From contig NC_039368.1 in assembly GCF_003573695.1 (NCBI RefSeq), forward strand, positions 10,315,860 through 10,379,859: a stretch of DNA of 64,000 nucleotides, written 5' to 3'. This document shows positions 47,053-58,800 of this stretch, piece after piece (within the stretch, counting starts at the first letter, position 1; each line of letters opens with the position of its first letter). The translations under genes and the position numbers were made by a program. A model generated the notes under the pieces. The model was not told the origin of the DNA. It worked only from the letters and a program-made list of their open reading frames with translations, and made no database searches. Source of the DNA: Papaver somniferum. Its lineage: Eukaryota > Streptophyta > Magnoliopsida > Ranunculales > Papaveraceae.

Positions 47053-48596
47053 TGAAAATTCACTAAACCCAGATTTCTATTTCTGATCCTTGCAATTATT
47101 GATTTCTTTAAAACAGTGAGTTTTGTGTAGCATTTATAAACCCTAATTCACCTTCTACTTTTCTGATCTTTTTCACAGCAGTTAAGATCTAGGATACCAA
47201 CACTGCTGCTCAATTTCAGGTGATTCAATGTCCCCAGTTGTTAAAAAAGTTAGAGCACATCTTGTGGAAATTACTTTTCATTTGGAAATTACTTGTCATT
47301 TGGAAATTACTTCAAAACTCAATCTATCTGATTGTCGAATTTAATCTTTCTCAGAGTACATCTTTGATGGAAAATTACGAGTTTTTATTTCCTTTTTGTG
47401 GCTAGTCTATTGCAAAATATAGTGTTGGTGGCAAATTTACTCACCAAAAAAAGACAACAAAAATGGTTCGAAGTTTGATATACTGACTTGGTGGAAAAGC
47501 AATGCTGCAAGATTTGATATTCTATCACTTATAGCAAGAGATATACTTGTTATTCCCGTCTGTCATTATTCCTGTGTATGCTTGCACATGGTTTTGTTTG
47601 GCCATAATATGTTAAGGTTATAAGATAATGTCCTGCTTATTCAACACTTTTAGATTTAGGATAACATTATTTCTGAAATATAAAGCAACGTAAAGCACAT
47701 GGTTACCAAGTCGTGTAGCATGTACCACTATGATCATGTCTGGGTTTCTGCCTTTTCTAGCTCTCCATACTGATACCAGCACATGTAACGGTGTCATTGT
47801 TACAATGTGGAATACAGTGCTCTGAGTTGCATGTTAGTTCTAAACCTATCAAAGGAGCAGTTTCTTCTTCTTCTTGTTCTGTACTTTTTTTTTGAAGTAT
47901 AGTTGCTATCTCGAACTCATAGAATTTAGCAATTTCCTAGCCTCTTATTTTGTCTTTCAAACATTAATAGATACAAAAATTGTTGTGATATTATTACTTG
48001 ATGTTGGTATTATGACTGAACTTTGCATCAAATCATTCACTATTATGACTGAATCTAACAAGAGATAACTTGTATGCAGATTTATTTGGTGATCTTAGTA
48101 CTTATTCCATCATCATAGATGATGATTGAAGAAGAAGAAGGTCAATATGAAGAGATTTTGGTGATGATATTGTTATATGAAGAACAAGGCCACGTGAAGA
48201 ACATGGAATTGGGCTAGGATTCATCGTCTATTTCAAAAAGAATAAAACTATTTTCTTGAGAATACTTTTGTTTGTACATTTTTTATGGTTATACTTTTGT
48301 TTCTTGAGAATAGAACTTGTTCAGAGTCTGAACTTCAGACTTCAGAAAGTCATGGAAAAAAAACGGTTATACCCGCCACCCTACCCTACCCGACCCGCCA
48401 GAGAATGGGTTGGGTAGGATCTTACTCGTTTAATGGCGGGTAGGGTGGCGGGTAAATTTTTTCTTAACCGCCAGTAAACGGGTAGGGTAGCGGGTATAGG
48501 CCATATCCTACCCACCCTACCCGTTGTGCAGCCCTAGTTGCAACCCCACTTTGCAACTGAAACCTGTTGTTGCTAATCACGAAAAATGGTGTAGTG

Positions 48597-48722
48597 TATG
48601 GTTATCATTCACCCATATCTCATGGTGCTGCACAAAATCCCTAGGTGGTTGGCTAAGATCCACAATGTCATCTAATTCTCTGAAAATATCATCTTCATGG
48701 TCAGGCATGTTATGTTAACCCT
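48597..48722 (-). pseudogene. Exon of an unknown minus-strand gene, split by CACTA element 2
   Basis: On the minus strand a TTGTTTCAG acceptor is followed by an ATG at about 48708. The frame reads MPDHEDDIFRELDDIVDLSQ and goes on to WVNDNH, then meets the CACTA end. Removing the element and one TAT leaves the frame open for about 14 more codons at 39075-39030. The acidic start is well preserved, so the gene may have been intact when hit. I do not recognise the family. A polypyrimidine tract and a possible upstream leader lie at 48730-48960. Confidence 0.45.
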
Positions 48723-51142
48723 GAAACAACATACAAAAATATTACAAATGAGACCCACAAAGGGGAAAAAAGTTTAAGAAAAAAAAAAAAAAATTCAAAA
48801 ATTAGAATAAGAAGATGAATGGCACATGAAACTAAGAAGTAAAACTCTAACTGAAAAAATAAAACAAGATCTAAAACTAAGAAATTTTTATATTTATAAC
48901 TGAAAAAATAGAAAATCCTAAAATTGTGTGTGATTGAATCTTCTGGTGATGAAGAGGTAAGATATGACCACCTGACAGATTATCTGGAGAGAAAGCCCCA
49001 CTGGGTCTACCAATTAAATAGAATATAAAATATTAAAGAACGAGGGTAACCCTGTTTAAAAGTTAAGATTGAGTTTGTTAAGGCGTACGTAATTCCAATA
49101 GGTTGTGTTATTGATAATGTAGTTAATCATATGCACAAGGGTAAGTAGATATTTATATAGGGTTTGGAATTGGGTTGTTATTTACGAAAAATAAAATAAA
49201 TCAGTATGGTTTTTAGGTTTTGGGAGTTAATTGTTAGATTTAATGAGTAATATATATATATATATATATCAAAAAAATACAAATTAGTAAGATAAGAAAG
49301 TTACTTTTCAATGTTAAGTTTTTATTTTTATAACGTTAGAACCCCTCTGCTATTGAGGAATTTCTAGCTTTAATCTACGCGTAATTACTCAACAAACTGA
49401 TTTCCTCATATGATTTGAAATAAGTAACATAGAGAGTCCTAGCTCTAACAAAAACATTCCAAACATATTCAACTACATGATGATACAGATCTGATATTAT
49501 ACAGATTCTATTTCAATTTTTCGTATTATAAATTATAAAAAGAAATTGCGTAACTATAATTGAAACAGAAGCAAATTAACATAATACTAAAAAATACTCA
49601 TTTTTATTAAACTTTCATATATGTCGTTTTAGTTATATTAACACTATAATCAACAATTAAAACGGTTTTTCTTTTCGTTAACAAAATAAAACTTAAACCT
49701 GAACTTTATATCGAGTTACCCTACCTCAGAGCAAAAAAAACACTAATGAATTTTCCATTATACATGGTATTTCCCTTATTTAGAAAAGAAACCGTTACTA
49801 TTTATTCGTAATCATGTATGACCCAACAAGAGTAGTTACATTTTTTCCCCAGATTTGGAACCAAGAAAATGATGAATTTTCAAATAACAATGCATTGAAA
49901 TTCATGAAGTTGTTGAAAATATAAAGAGCCTCAACTTAATAATATCCTTATCATTTTCTTCCTGCTTTGAAGTTTTATTCCGCTTCTTTTCAGACTGGGG
50001 TATGTTCTCATTCAATTCAGAGTGGGGAATCATCAATTACAAGTGTTCAGGTATAAAATCATCATCAAATATAATTCCAAAAGGCTTTTGAATCTCCTTC
50101 AGGAATGAAAAGGTAGTAAAAAGTGCACGACATGAACCAACTTAATTCAAGTTATTGTTTTAAAATTGTTATCTTTTTTTCCCATTAAAAAAAACTAAAT
50201 CCAAACTCTAAATCCAACAAAAACCCTAGAATAAAAATTAACCAAACCACGAACCCAAACACAGAAACTGTGATCAATAAACTCGCATAAACTCAAAAAA
50301 TATGGAATAAAAGGTAATAATAATTCTCCAATTGATTCCATAACATAAAGAACTACCCCAAATGCAAAACAAATCACGAAAAACTCAAATGAAGTGTCAC
50401 CTCTATGGCTCTATCCATTGCGTCAAGACGCTTTTATATTATATCAATACATTTATCTATCTGTAACGGATTAACCAAACCTTCATAAATAAATTTTATA
50501 GGTATTTGGAAACTTCATACAATTTGCAAAGCTTTTAAACAAATTCTCATACTCTACCTCGGAGTCTTCAAATTTCTTCTCAAGATCGTTTAATTTATAA
50601 TTGACTCGAGACTTTGAGAAGTCTCATATGATAGGAAATTTAACCTAACCATTTTCTTACGAGAGGAAACCCTCGATTTAATATGCAAAAGACGGAAAAA
50701 AAAGAAAAGTGTTTGAAAAACCGAGGAAATGATATTGTTTATAGAGTTGGGACAAGGCTGTAGAATATGCTAGGCCAGTATAATCAGTCTAATACATTAA
50801 CCAATACATATTTAGGTTAATATTGTCATATACTGGTATTCGTGCTTTCTTCCCAGGACAGCCTATCACTAAAGAAATCTCACATAAATGTTCTAAATAT
50901 TTGAATGAATGTACTTCGCACGATTATGGTTTGGGTGTGCTAACTTTTAGCACCTTATAGGAACTTAGTGAGGATATTATATGTATTTTTAAGTGTCTGA
51001 AGAATTGTTTAGTTAGTCATGACGCTGGTAGTGGTTTTGATAGTTTTTTTTCACAGATTGGGTGTTGCTATTCAGAAAGGGGTTGGTTATCAGCTTGTTA
51101 CTCGGCTACCAACTAAAACCTCTTTTGTAAATAAATAGAAAC
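48723..51142. other. AT-rich gene-poor DNA
   Basis: It includes a (TA)n run at 49249-49269. On the minus strand near 50500-50605 an open stretch reads KLNDLEKKFEDSEVEYENLF, a coiled-coil-like scrap with stops on both sides. No complete gene or element was recognised. Confidence 0.4.
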
Positions 51143-51153
51143 AATGTTTATTC

Positions 51154-51356
51154 TTTTTTTTTTTGATACGCGAAAGCCGGAACCAGACCCCTACCCGAAC
51201 CCAGCCAGTTGGACTGGCCCCATTGCCAGACCCAGCACCGCTAATACCACTACACAACTATTCTATTATAAACCTTTACGACAGCGGGGATTGAACCCCT
51301 AACTTCCTCCTTACTGGAGTTGATGGGATATCCATTACAAACTAATCTATACAACT
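51154..51356 (-). mobile_element. SINE (tRNA-like) in minus orientation
   Basis: It is flanked by an 11-bp duplication AATGTTTATTC (51143-51153 and 51357-51367). On the minus strand it starts with an A-box-like TAGTTTGTAATGG. A B-box-like GGTTCAATCC follows (51288-51297), and the element ends in an oligo(A) tail after GTATC (T-run at 51154-51164). The length of about 203 bp and the pol III boxes fit a plant SINE. Confidence 0.85.
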
Positions 51357-51367
51357 AATGTTTATTC

Positions 51368-52028
51368 GATATGTTTGACATTTTTTTCTTCTTTTCTTTA
51401 TTATATTTTCGTTCAATAAAATTTAACTCATTTACTAGATTTATTACATCCTCTAAGAGAACCTTTGAAACTAGAGAATAAAATAGCTAGAGGATGTGCT
51501 AGTAACTAACTCAACAACATTATCTTCGCATTGTACTTCACATTTCCTCCAGAGATTTTTTTTCCCAAGGATTTTGAGTTTGCACCCTAAATTGTTAATA
51601 CTAGTAACTCACCCCTAAACTTAATTTCTTCCATCTTTAATATCCAACACTAAGCGTGAAGACCATCCTATTTGGAGGTTTAAATAACGCTTATTCCTTG
51701 TGGGTCATTCGCATAGCAAGGGATATGATAATTTGACTCTTTTTGGATTTAAATCATCTTTAATATCCTAACTGTAGATGTACCACTTTACTTGGGGATG
51801 TAACAAACCGATGGTGGGGTTGTTTTGTCTTATATGAACTTTAGTACGTATATTTGGTACCTGTATTAGCGTGGTGCGTCCATGCTCTCCACTAATATCT
51901 AGGGATAGTTTTTTGATTATGGAGACATAAATTCTAAATATTTTCATGATAGAGAAAAATTTGCCATAGACGACACCATATTGCATATCTTCATAATTTT
52001 TTAGGTTTATGGTGTAAGCAAAGGGAGG
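51368..52028. other. Intergenic sequence, possibly LINE-derived
   Basis: No gene seen. The last 200 bases may belong to the 5' part of the LINE fragment that follows. Confidence 0.35.
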
Positions 52029-52029
52029 A

Positions 52030-52630
52030 AATTGTGGAGATATTAAATAATCACTTCAAACATATTACCACCTCTTTTAGTCCAGGTAAAGATTATGATA
52101 TATTGAGTTTAATTACTCCTTGTATATCTGATGAGGATAATGAAAATATTTTGAAAATGCCTTTTGTCGATGAGATTAGTAATGTGATAGCACAAATGCT
52201 ATCTTGGAAAGCCCGGGAGTCGGATAAATTTCAATAGGTTTCTATAAGTTTAGTTAGGACATTGTGGAGGAGTATATAGTGAAATTAGTTCAATATTTTT
52301 TTTAGAACACAAACTTTTAATTGTAATCTGAATTTCACATTACATACTCTCATTCAAAAAGTAGAATGTCTTTCTTTACCTAGTGATTTTGACCAATTAC
52401 TCAAATATAAAATGCTACATATAAAATAATTCCTCAATCTAGTCACTAGGATGAAATGTATCAAGACAAAAATTATATTTCCTTATCAAGCAGCGTTTGT
52501 GCCGGGAAGATGCATGTAGGATAGTATCATAATATCTCATGAGTTACTAGACACCATGAAAAATATGTAAGAGATATTGCTATAAAGTTTGATACGAAAA
52601 AGAGAGGGTACCAGTTACACCACCAAATTT
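52030..52630 (+). mobile_element. L1 LINE reverse transcriptase fragment
   Basis: 52034-52237 reads LITPCISDEDNENILKMPF and EISNVIAQMLSWKA, the region just before RT domain I in plant L1 elements. After stops, 52480-52560 reads FPYQAAFVPGRCM and DSIIISHELLDTMK, the next RT block. Heavily decayed. Confidence 0.75.
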
Positions 52631-53079
52631 TTGTTCGGCTAACTATATGGAAAAAACTTACACAATTGCAAGTAGGTCTAAGTTAAAGATCCGTGAACAA
52701 TATGTATATAGATTTTTCTCTTATCTCTTCCACAATAAATATGTCTAGACAACAAAGTACATAAACCTAATTGTGTAGAAGAGTCTTAGACGATCTTACA
52801 AATTAATATCCAAGATCAATCTAGTAGTATCCAGATCAAGAGGATCTGAATTATGCCAAGCATGAAACTTGTTATTTATCTTTCAAGATACGCATTCTAC
52901 AAGAACAAGTCTCATAATTGATCAGAAATAATAAGGACTTAAGATACCTAGATTGAGTATGTACAACTTGTGTTATTATTATTATAAAGATAAAACAATA
53001 TAATGCGGAAATGGGAAAACACAAGAAACCATAAGTTTTGTTAACGAGAAAAACTGCATTCGCAGAAAACCCCAGAACC

Positions 53080-53765
53080 TCGTCTAACTTTGAACACCAA
53101 ATTGTATTAAGCTATATAACTAGCCTATTATCATAATTTTTACTGGACTTAGTTAAGACCGAGTCAACCACCAAATAATTCATCAGCAATTGTGCTCCTT
53201 ACATCTTTTAAACCTTGTAACATTACACACAATTGATTCCCTCAGTTGACGTCTTTTACATCCTAAGAGTTGCTTCAACCTAAGTAAATACTTTAGATAC
53301 CAATATGCTTCAAACAGATAAACCTATTTGATTCCCATTTAGATCGTTTAGATCAAAGCTTGGAAATCTGTTTGCAATAAACAAATATAACAAACTTATG
53401 AATCCAGAACACTTATACTTAGTTAGCTGATAATCCTGGATTACTAACCACCCCTCAAGAATAATATTAAACTGATCAACAAACAAAGAGTTTTAAATAT
53501 CTATCTTGAGGAATCAATCTATCTCGTTCTTGTTTGAGACGAAGAGAATTGTTTGATATCAATCTATCTCGTTCTTGTTCTGAGATAACAAGAACCTTGA
53601 AGATCAATAAAAATAAGATAAGGATACACGGACTATCAAGGCAAAGATAGTCGGACTTAGATTCACGAATCCTTAAGTAAATTCTTTTAGTCGTAAACCT
53701 AATTATGTTTCTCAAAGTAAACCTAGGTTAGTAGAGGACGACTCTAGCATACAACTAGGACAAAT
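53080..53765 (+). repeat. Left arm of a long foldback inverted repeat
   Basis: Blocks such as GAGTTGCTTCAACCTAA (53268), TAATTATGTTTCTCA (53700) and AAACCTAGGTT pair with the right arm in reverse complement, in mirrored order. Identity is moderate and the arms have indels. Confidence 0.65.
53505..53590. repeat. Short tandem duplication
   Basis: ATCAATCTATCTCGTTCTTG occurs at 53513 and 53559, each followed by T(C)TGAGA. Confidence 0.8.
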
Positions 53766-53999
53766 AAGTACCAGGGATTGGAATTGCTAGTTGTTTGAGT
53801 CTATTTATTCATAGGTATCCAAAAAAAACTTCTCACATAATTCATGCATAATCTATATAGAGAAGTTTCGCCTACTTGGCAGTTCTATACAAGGTAGTAG
53901 TTCATTCATTAACTTAGATTTGTTTGTAATCTACCAAGGTTGTTCATCAATATAAATAGAAGACTCCTTGCAAAATAGAAACTCAATCTGGGAACTTAT

Positions 54000-54660
54000 G
54001 TGTCCTAGTTGCAAACTAGTGTGATCCTCTAAACCTAGGTTTCCTCTGAGAAACATAATTAGTTTACAACTTTGAAAGACTTTACTAAGGAATTTGTGAA
54101 GCCCGGTTATACAATATTTTACGTAATACTAGTTCTTGTTATCCGGATCTTGTTCTTATTGATTTTCTGAGTTCTTGAAAGTATTGATCAGGAACTTGAA
54201 TGATACAAATCACAAAGTATTATTCGTCTCAGACTTGTTATTCACAAGATATATATCTCAGTCACTTCTGGTTTGATTTGTATAGATTACTCTTGTGAGG
54301 TAGAATTGATTAGGCAATCTCTATAACTTTTAAAGAGAATAAGTTCAACGTAATCTTGAGTTTGCTTGCATATCTTCTTTTCTTGAAGATCCTGCATAAG
54401 CATATAAATTTACATACGTTGATTGAATGTCTTTCTGAAGGAAATCAAGTAGACTTTCTGCTAGAGGCGGAATAATCATAAAAGTATTTATTTAGGTTGA
54501 AGCAACTCCTAGTCCGGCAAAGGACGTCATCTAGGGGAATCTTGTTGCATAGGGTCATGCGAGTTCCAAGAGACGTAAATGAACACGACTGAAGCTGAAT
54601 TGCTTGTAGGTCGATTCGGTGTCAACCACATTCTAGTCCGAAGAATCTTTTGATACAGAA
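54000..54660 (-). repeat. Right arm of the long foldback inverted repeat
   Basis: In reverse complement it reads in the order of the left arm: first the gene-like block near 54620, then the TTGCTTCAACCTAAATAAAT block near 54490, and last the TAATTATGTTTCTCAGAGG block near 54050. The arms are about 240 bases apart. Confidence 0.65.
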
Positions 54661-54879
54661 GACATTATTAACTGAGAGATTGAATTTTGTCTCTTCACTG
54701 TCTCCCTCTCGCGAAAATCACAAAGCTATCGATGAAAGAAGTACATGATTAACCCATTTCTCTAACCTAACTTTAACTCCATTTATTAACTCGTCCAAGG
54801 AGGTAAATTGGTAAATAATGATATATCTCATCTGGTCCAACTGATTCTATAACACACACATGATTGATAGTTTATAAAG

Positions 54880-55850
54880 ATTCAAACTATTTTTGATACT
54901 TTACACAGAATAAGTAATATTCCAATTTCAAACTTGTTCTTTTTTTTTTTTTTTTTTTTAATCTCTAAATATTTGTCCGTGCACCACGTCCAAATGACTT
55001 CTAAGAGCATGGCTATGGGTAGTCTCCAAATGGAGACTAACTCGTTCATAAACGGAAAGAATGAAACGGCAAAATGAAATATGACACTACATAGGTAACT
55101 ATCTCCCATTTGTAAACTTTTTTTCCAAATTTTATAATATTTAGAAAACTAGACTTAAACATACACAAAGGTCAGTCATCCGTGAGATAATAAAGCATAA
55201 TATAGATGGGGGACCGTCCCCCGTCCAACTCAATATTTTTTGCTATACAGGGGACTGTCCCTCGTGTAGTTTTATTTTCTCAAACGAGGGACAATCCTCC
55301 GTCTAGTGTTGCACTACCAACCATTCGAACGAAATGGGGGTGGAAGTTGGGTAAAAATTAACCAGGGCCGAATTACAGCCAGACTAGGGCTGGCTTAAAA
55401 GCCCAATAAACCTTTTTTCCACTACCTAATTTAGTTGAGATGATAAAAACAAGCCCAAATAATAGGCTTAAATTTCCAGTTCCACCACTGAAATTAACCA
55501 TAATAACCTCTAATCTAATTAGAATAAATTGGTAGTTTGCTCCTTGGTTTGAATGTGATCGAGTCAGATTCAGATCGACATTCATATCCGAAATATTTCC
55601 CGAGTCCATCCAAAAGATCCCACCTGTTTAACAACAATAACTAACTCAACCACTAGCACTTAAGTGCAGTGTCTAGTCGCAAGCCACAGTGACTCCCAAC
55701 ATTAGTTACATTAAAATAAACAAAATTATTGGATCCATGGGTCCCACCCTTTAGTAATTGGCTACTAAAACAGAAGTTACAGGACAAAAGAAAAATAAAA
55801 GTCTTCGATCCATATTCCACTTTGATCCATAGATCCAATTTTAGTTTCTC
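54880..55850. other. Intergenic region upstream of pyruvate kinase
   Basis: It contains a T20 run near 54940-54959 and three imperfect copies of GGGGACCGTCCCCCGT-type text near 55207-55305. No gene seen. The last 200 bases are likely the pyruvate kinase promoter and leader. Confidence 0.4.
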
Positions 55851-55896
55851 AGATCAAAAATTAAGAAGAGAGATTGAAATTTTTTGATCTGAGAAA

Positions 55897-58800
55897 ATGC
55901 ATGTCACTAATCTCTTACTCGAAGAACCAATCAGGATGGCTTCAATTCTTGAGCCACCAAAAAACGTAAGCAATTCTTTACTGCTATTACTCATCAGTTC
56001 TTTACTTGAATTTCTGGAAATTTGATTTTGTTTTTGCATTTTCATCGATTAATTGGTGAATTATTGTTTGTATGATAGAATTTATCTGCAATGACTAAGA
56101 TCGTGGGGACACTCGGGCCGAAATCGAGGTCTGTTGATGTGATTTCCGGCTGTCTGAAAGCTGGAATGTCCGGTAACTTCTTGAACTAAAATGATGATTC
56201 CGATCTTTAACATGAGATTGACTAATTAAGATTTGAAGTAGAACTGATCGGTTCCAATAAAATTGGAATCTTGTGGTGCAAAATTTGGTAATCAATTTAT
56301 GATTTCTACCCTTGGATTTTGTTTGTAGTTGCACGGTTTGATTTTTCATGGGGTGATGCTGAATATCATCAGGAGACTTTGGAGAATTTGAAGACGTCTG
56401 TTAAGAGTACTAAGAAGCTATGTGCTGTAAGTTTTGTTGATTTGAATTGGATTGTTTTCGGAACTGTCGTGATCGGCGTTGTTGTTGCGATTCTTATATC
56501 GCTTTTTTGGAATTGCAATTATGGATTGCAGAGTGAAGTTGATTGATAATAAATGTCATCGCATATTTGGCGGTTCACTTGTTTCAGGTTATGTTGGATA
56601 CAGTAGGCCCAGAATTGCAAGTTGTTAATAAAAGCGAAAAATCGATTGCACTAAAGGCTGAATCATTGGTTGTTTTGACTCCGGATCAAGGTCAAGAAGC
56701 AACTTCAGATCTATTGCCAATCAATTATGATGGATTAGCAAAAGTGAGTTGAGAAACTTTTTTTTTGAAATTATAGTGTTGAAGTGTTGTATCTCAGTTT
56801 GGGATTAGGATTTGTTTTCACATAATTTGATTATGTTGCGTTCTGTTGATGTATATCTATATCGTAAACTCTGAAGACAATGATTAGGAAGAAGGATGAC
56901 AATTTAGATGTTCCCTTGTACCCTTCAACTGTTGTCTTTGTCGTACCTATGTGGCTATGTTGTCCTAAGCTACATGATTCTGTGCAGGCAGTAAAGAAAG
57001 GAGACACCATCTTTCTGGGTCAATACCTGTTCACAGGAAGCGAAACTACCTCAGTTTGGCTTGAGGTAAGGCACTGAACTATGACATTTGGAGGAGTTCT
57101 TTCGGTATTCCCCTTTGATGTCTTATATGAATCTTGATGTTTGACTTCAGGTATCTGAGGTGAAAGAGGTAGATGTGGTTTGCACAGTGAAGAATGCCGC
57201 AGTACTATCTGGATCATTGTTCACTTTGCACGTCTCTCAAATTCATATCGATCTCCCTACCCTAACTGACAAAGATAAAGAAGTAAGTATCTGTTTATTT
57301 GCAAGTGGCTGATTTTCTCTCCTTTTCATATGCTTCATCGTGTGATAATTTCTAAATAATTGCAAAAGTAGCTGTTAGCATCTTTTTCGTTGTGAAGTGG
57401 TTGTTAAAGTTAATGTCCTGTGTCATTGTTCGCATTGAATAAATGGATTATACACTTCCCACTATTCACAAAAGACTACATGTTCTTATACGTTTTTGTG
57501 CTCTTTTGCTTGTGTACAATTTTTTCTTCTATTAGGTTATAAGCACCTGGGGTGTTCGAAACGACATTGACTTTCTTTCCCTATCATATACCCGGCATGC
57601 AGAGGATGTTCGCCAAGTAAGAACTTTAACTAATTGATTTCTCTTGTTACTGATAACGTACAACATGGTTCATCTGTCTCTAGTTGTGGTTGACACTTGA
57701 AGTTTTAACCCAATTCAAGCACAATTTGATCTACTGTGTGTATCTAACGTGTTTATCTTCTTTTACCGTAGGCTCGTGAGTTCCTGTCTACCCTGGGTCA
57801 ACTTAGTCAGACTCAGATTTTCGCTAAGATTGAGAACATAGAAGTGAGTTGCTTAGGAGATTAATTTTCTTAAAAATCCATTTCTACTTGGTTTGGTAGC
57901 CATGATTTTCAGTGTCAAGGATTCATATTGGATTGATATTTACCATTGTTTGTTTATGGAAAATACTTTCAGGGTTTAACTCATTTCGACGAGATCCTAG
58001 AAGAAGCGGATGGCATTATCCTTTCTCGTGGAAATCTAGGCATAGATCTTCCTCCAGAAAAGGTGAGGGTCTTAAACTAAAGGGTATTAAATGTTATCTG
58101 AATAAGCTCTGCATGACCTAAGCTATCCTAAGCATACAGGACAATATTGTAGCTTATACGTAGGTTGAGGGACAAGATTTTCTGTTCACTTTATATAATA
58201 TTTTTTTATGGCATGACCATACTATTCTTGGTTTTGCAGGTGTTTTTATTTCAAAAGGCAGCCCTTTACAAGTGTAACATGGCTGGTAAGCCTGCAGTAG
58301 TAACTCGTGTTGTCGACAGTATGACAGACAATCTCAGACCAACACGTGCTGAAGCAACTGATGTGGCTAACGCTGTATTAGATGGTATGATTTTCAAGCT
58401 CAAGATACCAGCACAGAATATTGCAATCTATTGAGGTTTTCAAAGTTTTGATGTAATTTGCAGTGCTTGACTCCAGTTGGATCTAACTTTGTTTCTCTCT
58501 TTTGAATTGGCTTAGGTACTGACGCAATTCTTCTGGGTGCTGAGACACTTAGAGGATTATACCCTATTGAGACCATCTCCACTGTTCGTAGAATTTGTGC
58601 AGAGGTAAGTCTTTTTTCAGCTTGTTTAGTTTCCTAGGAATACATTTTTGCATTAAATGAATGGCTTGCTTCAACTTGTTGGAAATCAAATTTCTGTCTG
58701 ATTTTTTGAGTAAATGGTTCTGACAATACGCTGTTTACTTAATATGCTGCAGGCAGAGAAGGTTTTCAACCAGGACTTGTATTTTAAGAAAACTTCGAAA

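Larger units (their letters stand above)
45779..48536. mobile_element. hAT transposon nested in CACTA element 2, with bHLH fragment
   Basis: The ends TAGGGGTGCAC and, inverted, TAGGGCTGCAC are flanked by the perfect 8-bp duplication GTTGCAAC (45771-45778 and 48537-48544), the hAT signature. Both subterminal regions are packed with GGCGGGTAGGGTGG-type repeats (45780-45960 and 48360-48520). No hAT transposase is seen in the 2.76 kb. It must be younger than the CACTA element because it splits its terminus. Confidence 0.93.
39076..48596. mobile_element. CACTA (EnSpm) transposon, element 2, carrying host gene fragments
   Basis: The left end CACTACACCATTTTTC and the inverted right end CACTACACCATTTTTCG are flanked by the 3-bp duplication TAT (39073-39075 and 48597-48599). 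Subterminal arrays of GTTGCGAA / TTCGCAAC motifs fill 39110-39240 and 45570-45778, plus 48537-48580 beyond a nested hAT. The length is 9521 bp, or about 6755 bp without the hAT and one copy of its 8-bp target duplication. I see no transposase. The interior holds same-strand exon fragments of RPN11, SPT6 and an ARF2-like gene. Confidence 0.95.

Noticed and set aside
49249..49269. TA dinucleotide run as a replication origin or special site
   Set aside because: It is a simple microsatellite, like the one at about 110-130.
51154..51356. A tRNA gene (B-box GGTTCAATCC)
   Set aside because: Length, oligo(A) tail and target duplication show a SINE rather than a functional tRNA gene.
54940..54959. 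T-run as a terminator
   Set aside because: It is an isolated homopolymer in intergenic DNA without a pol III gene upstream.
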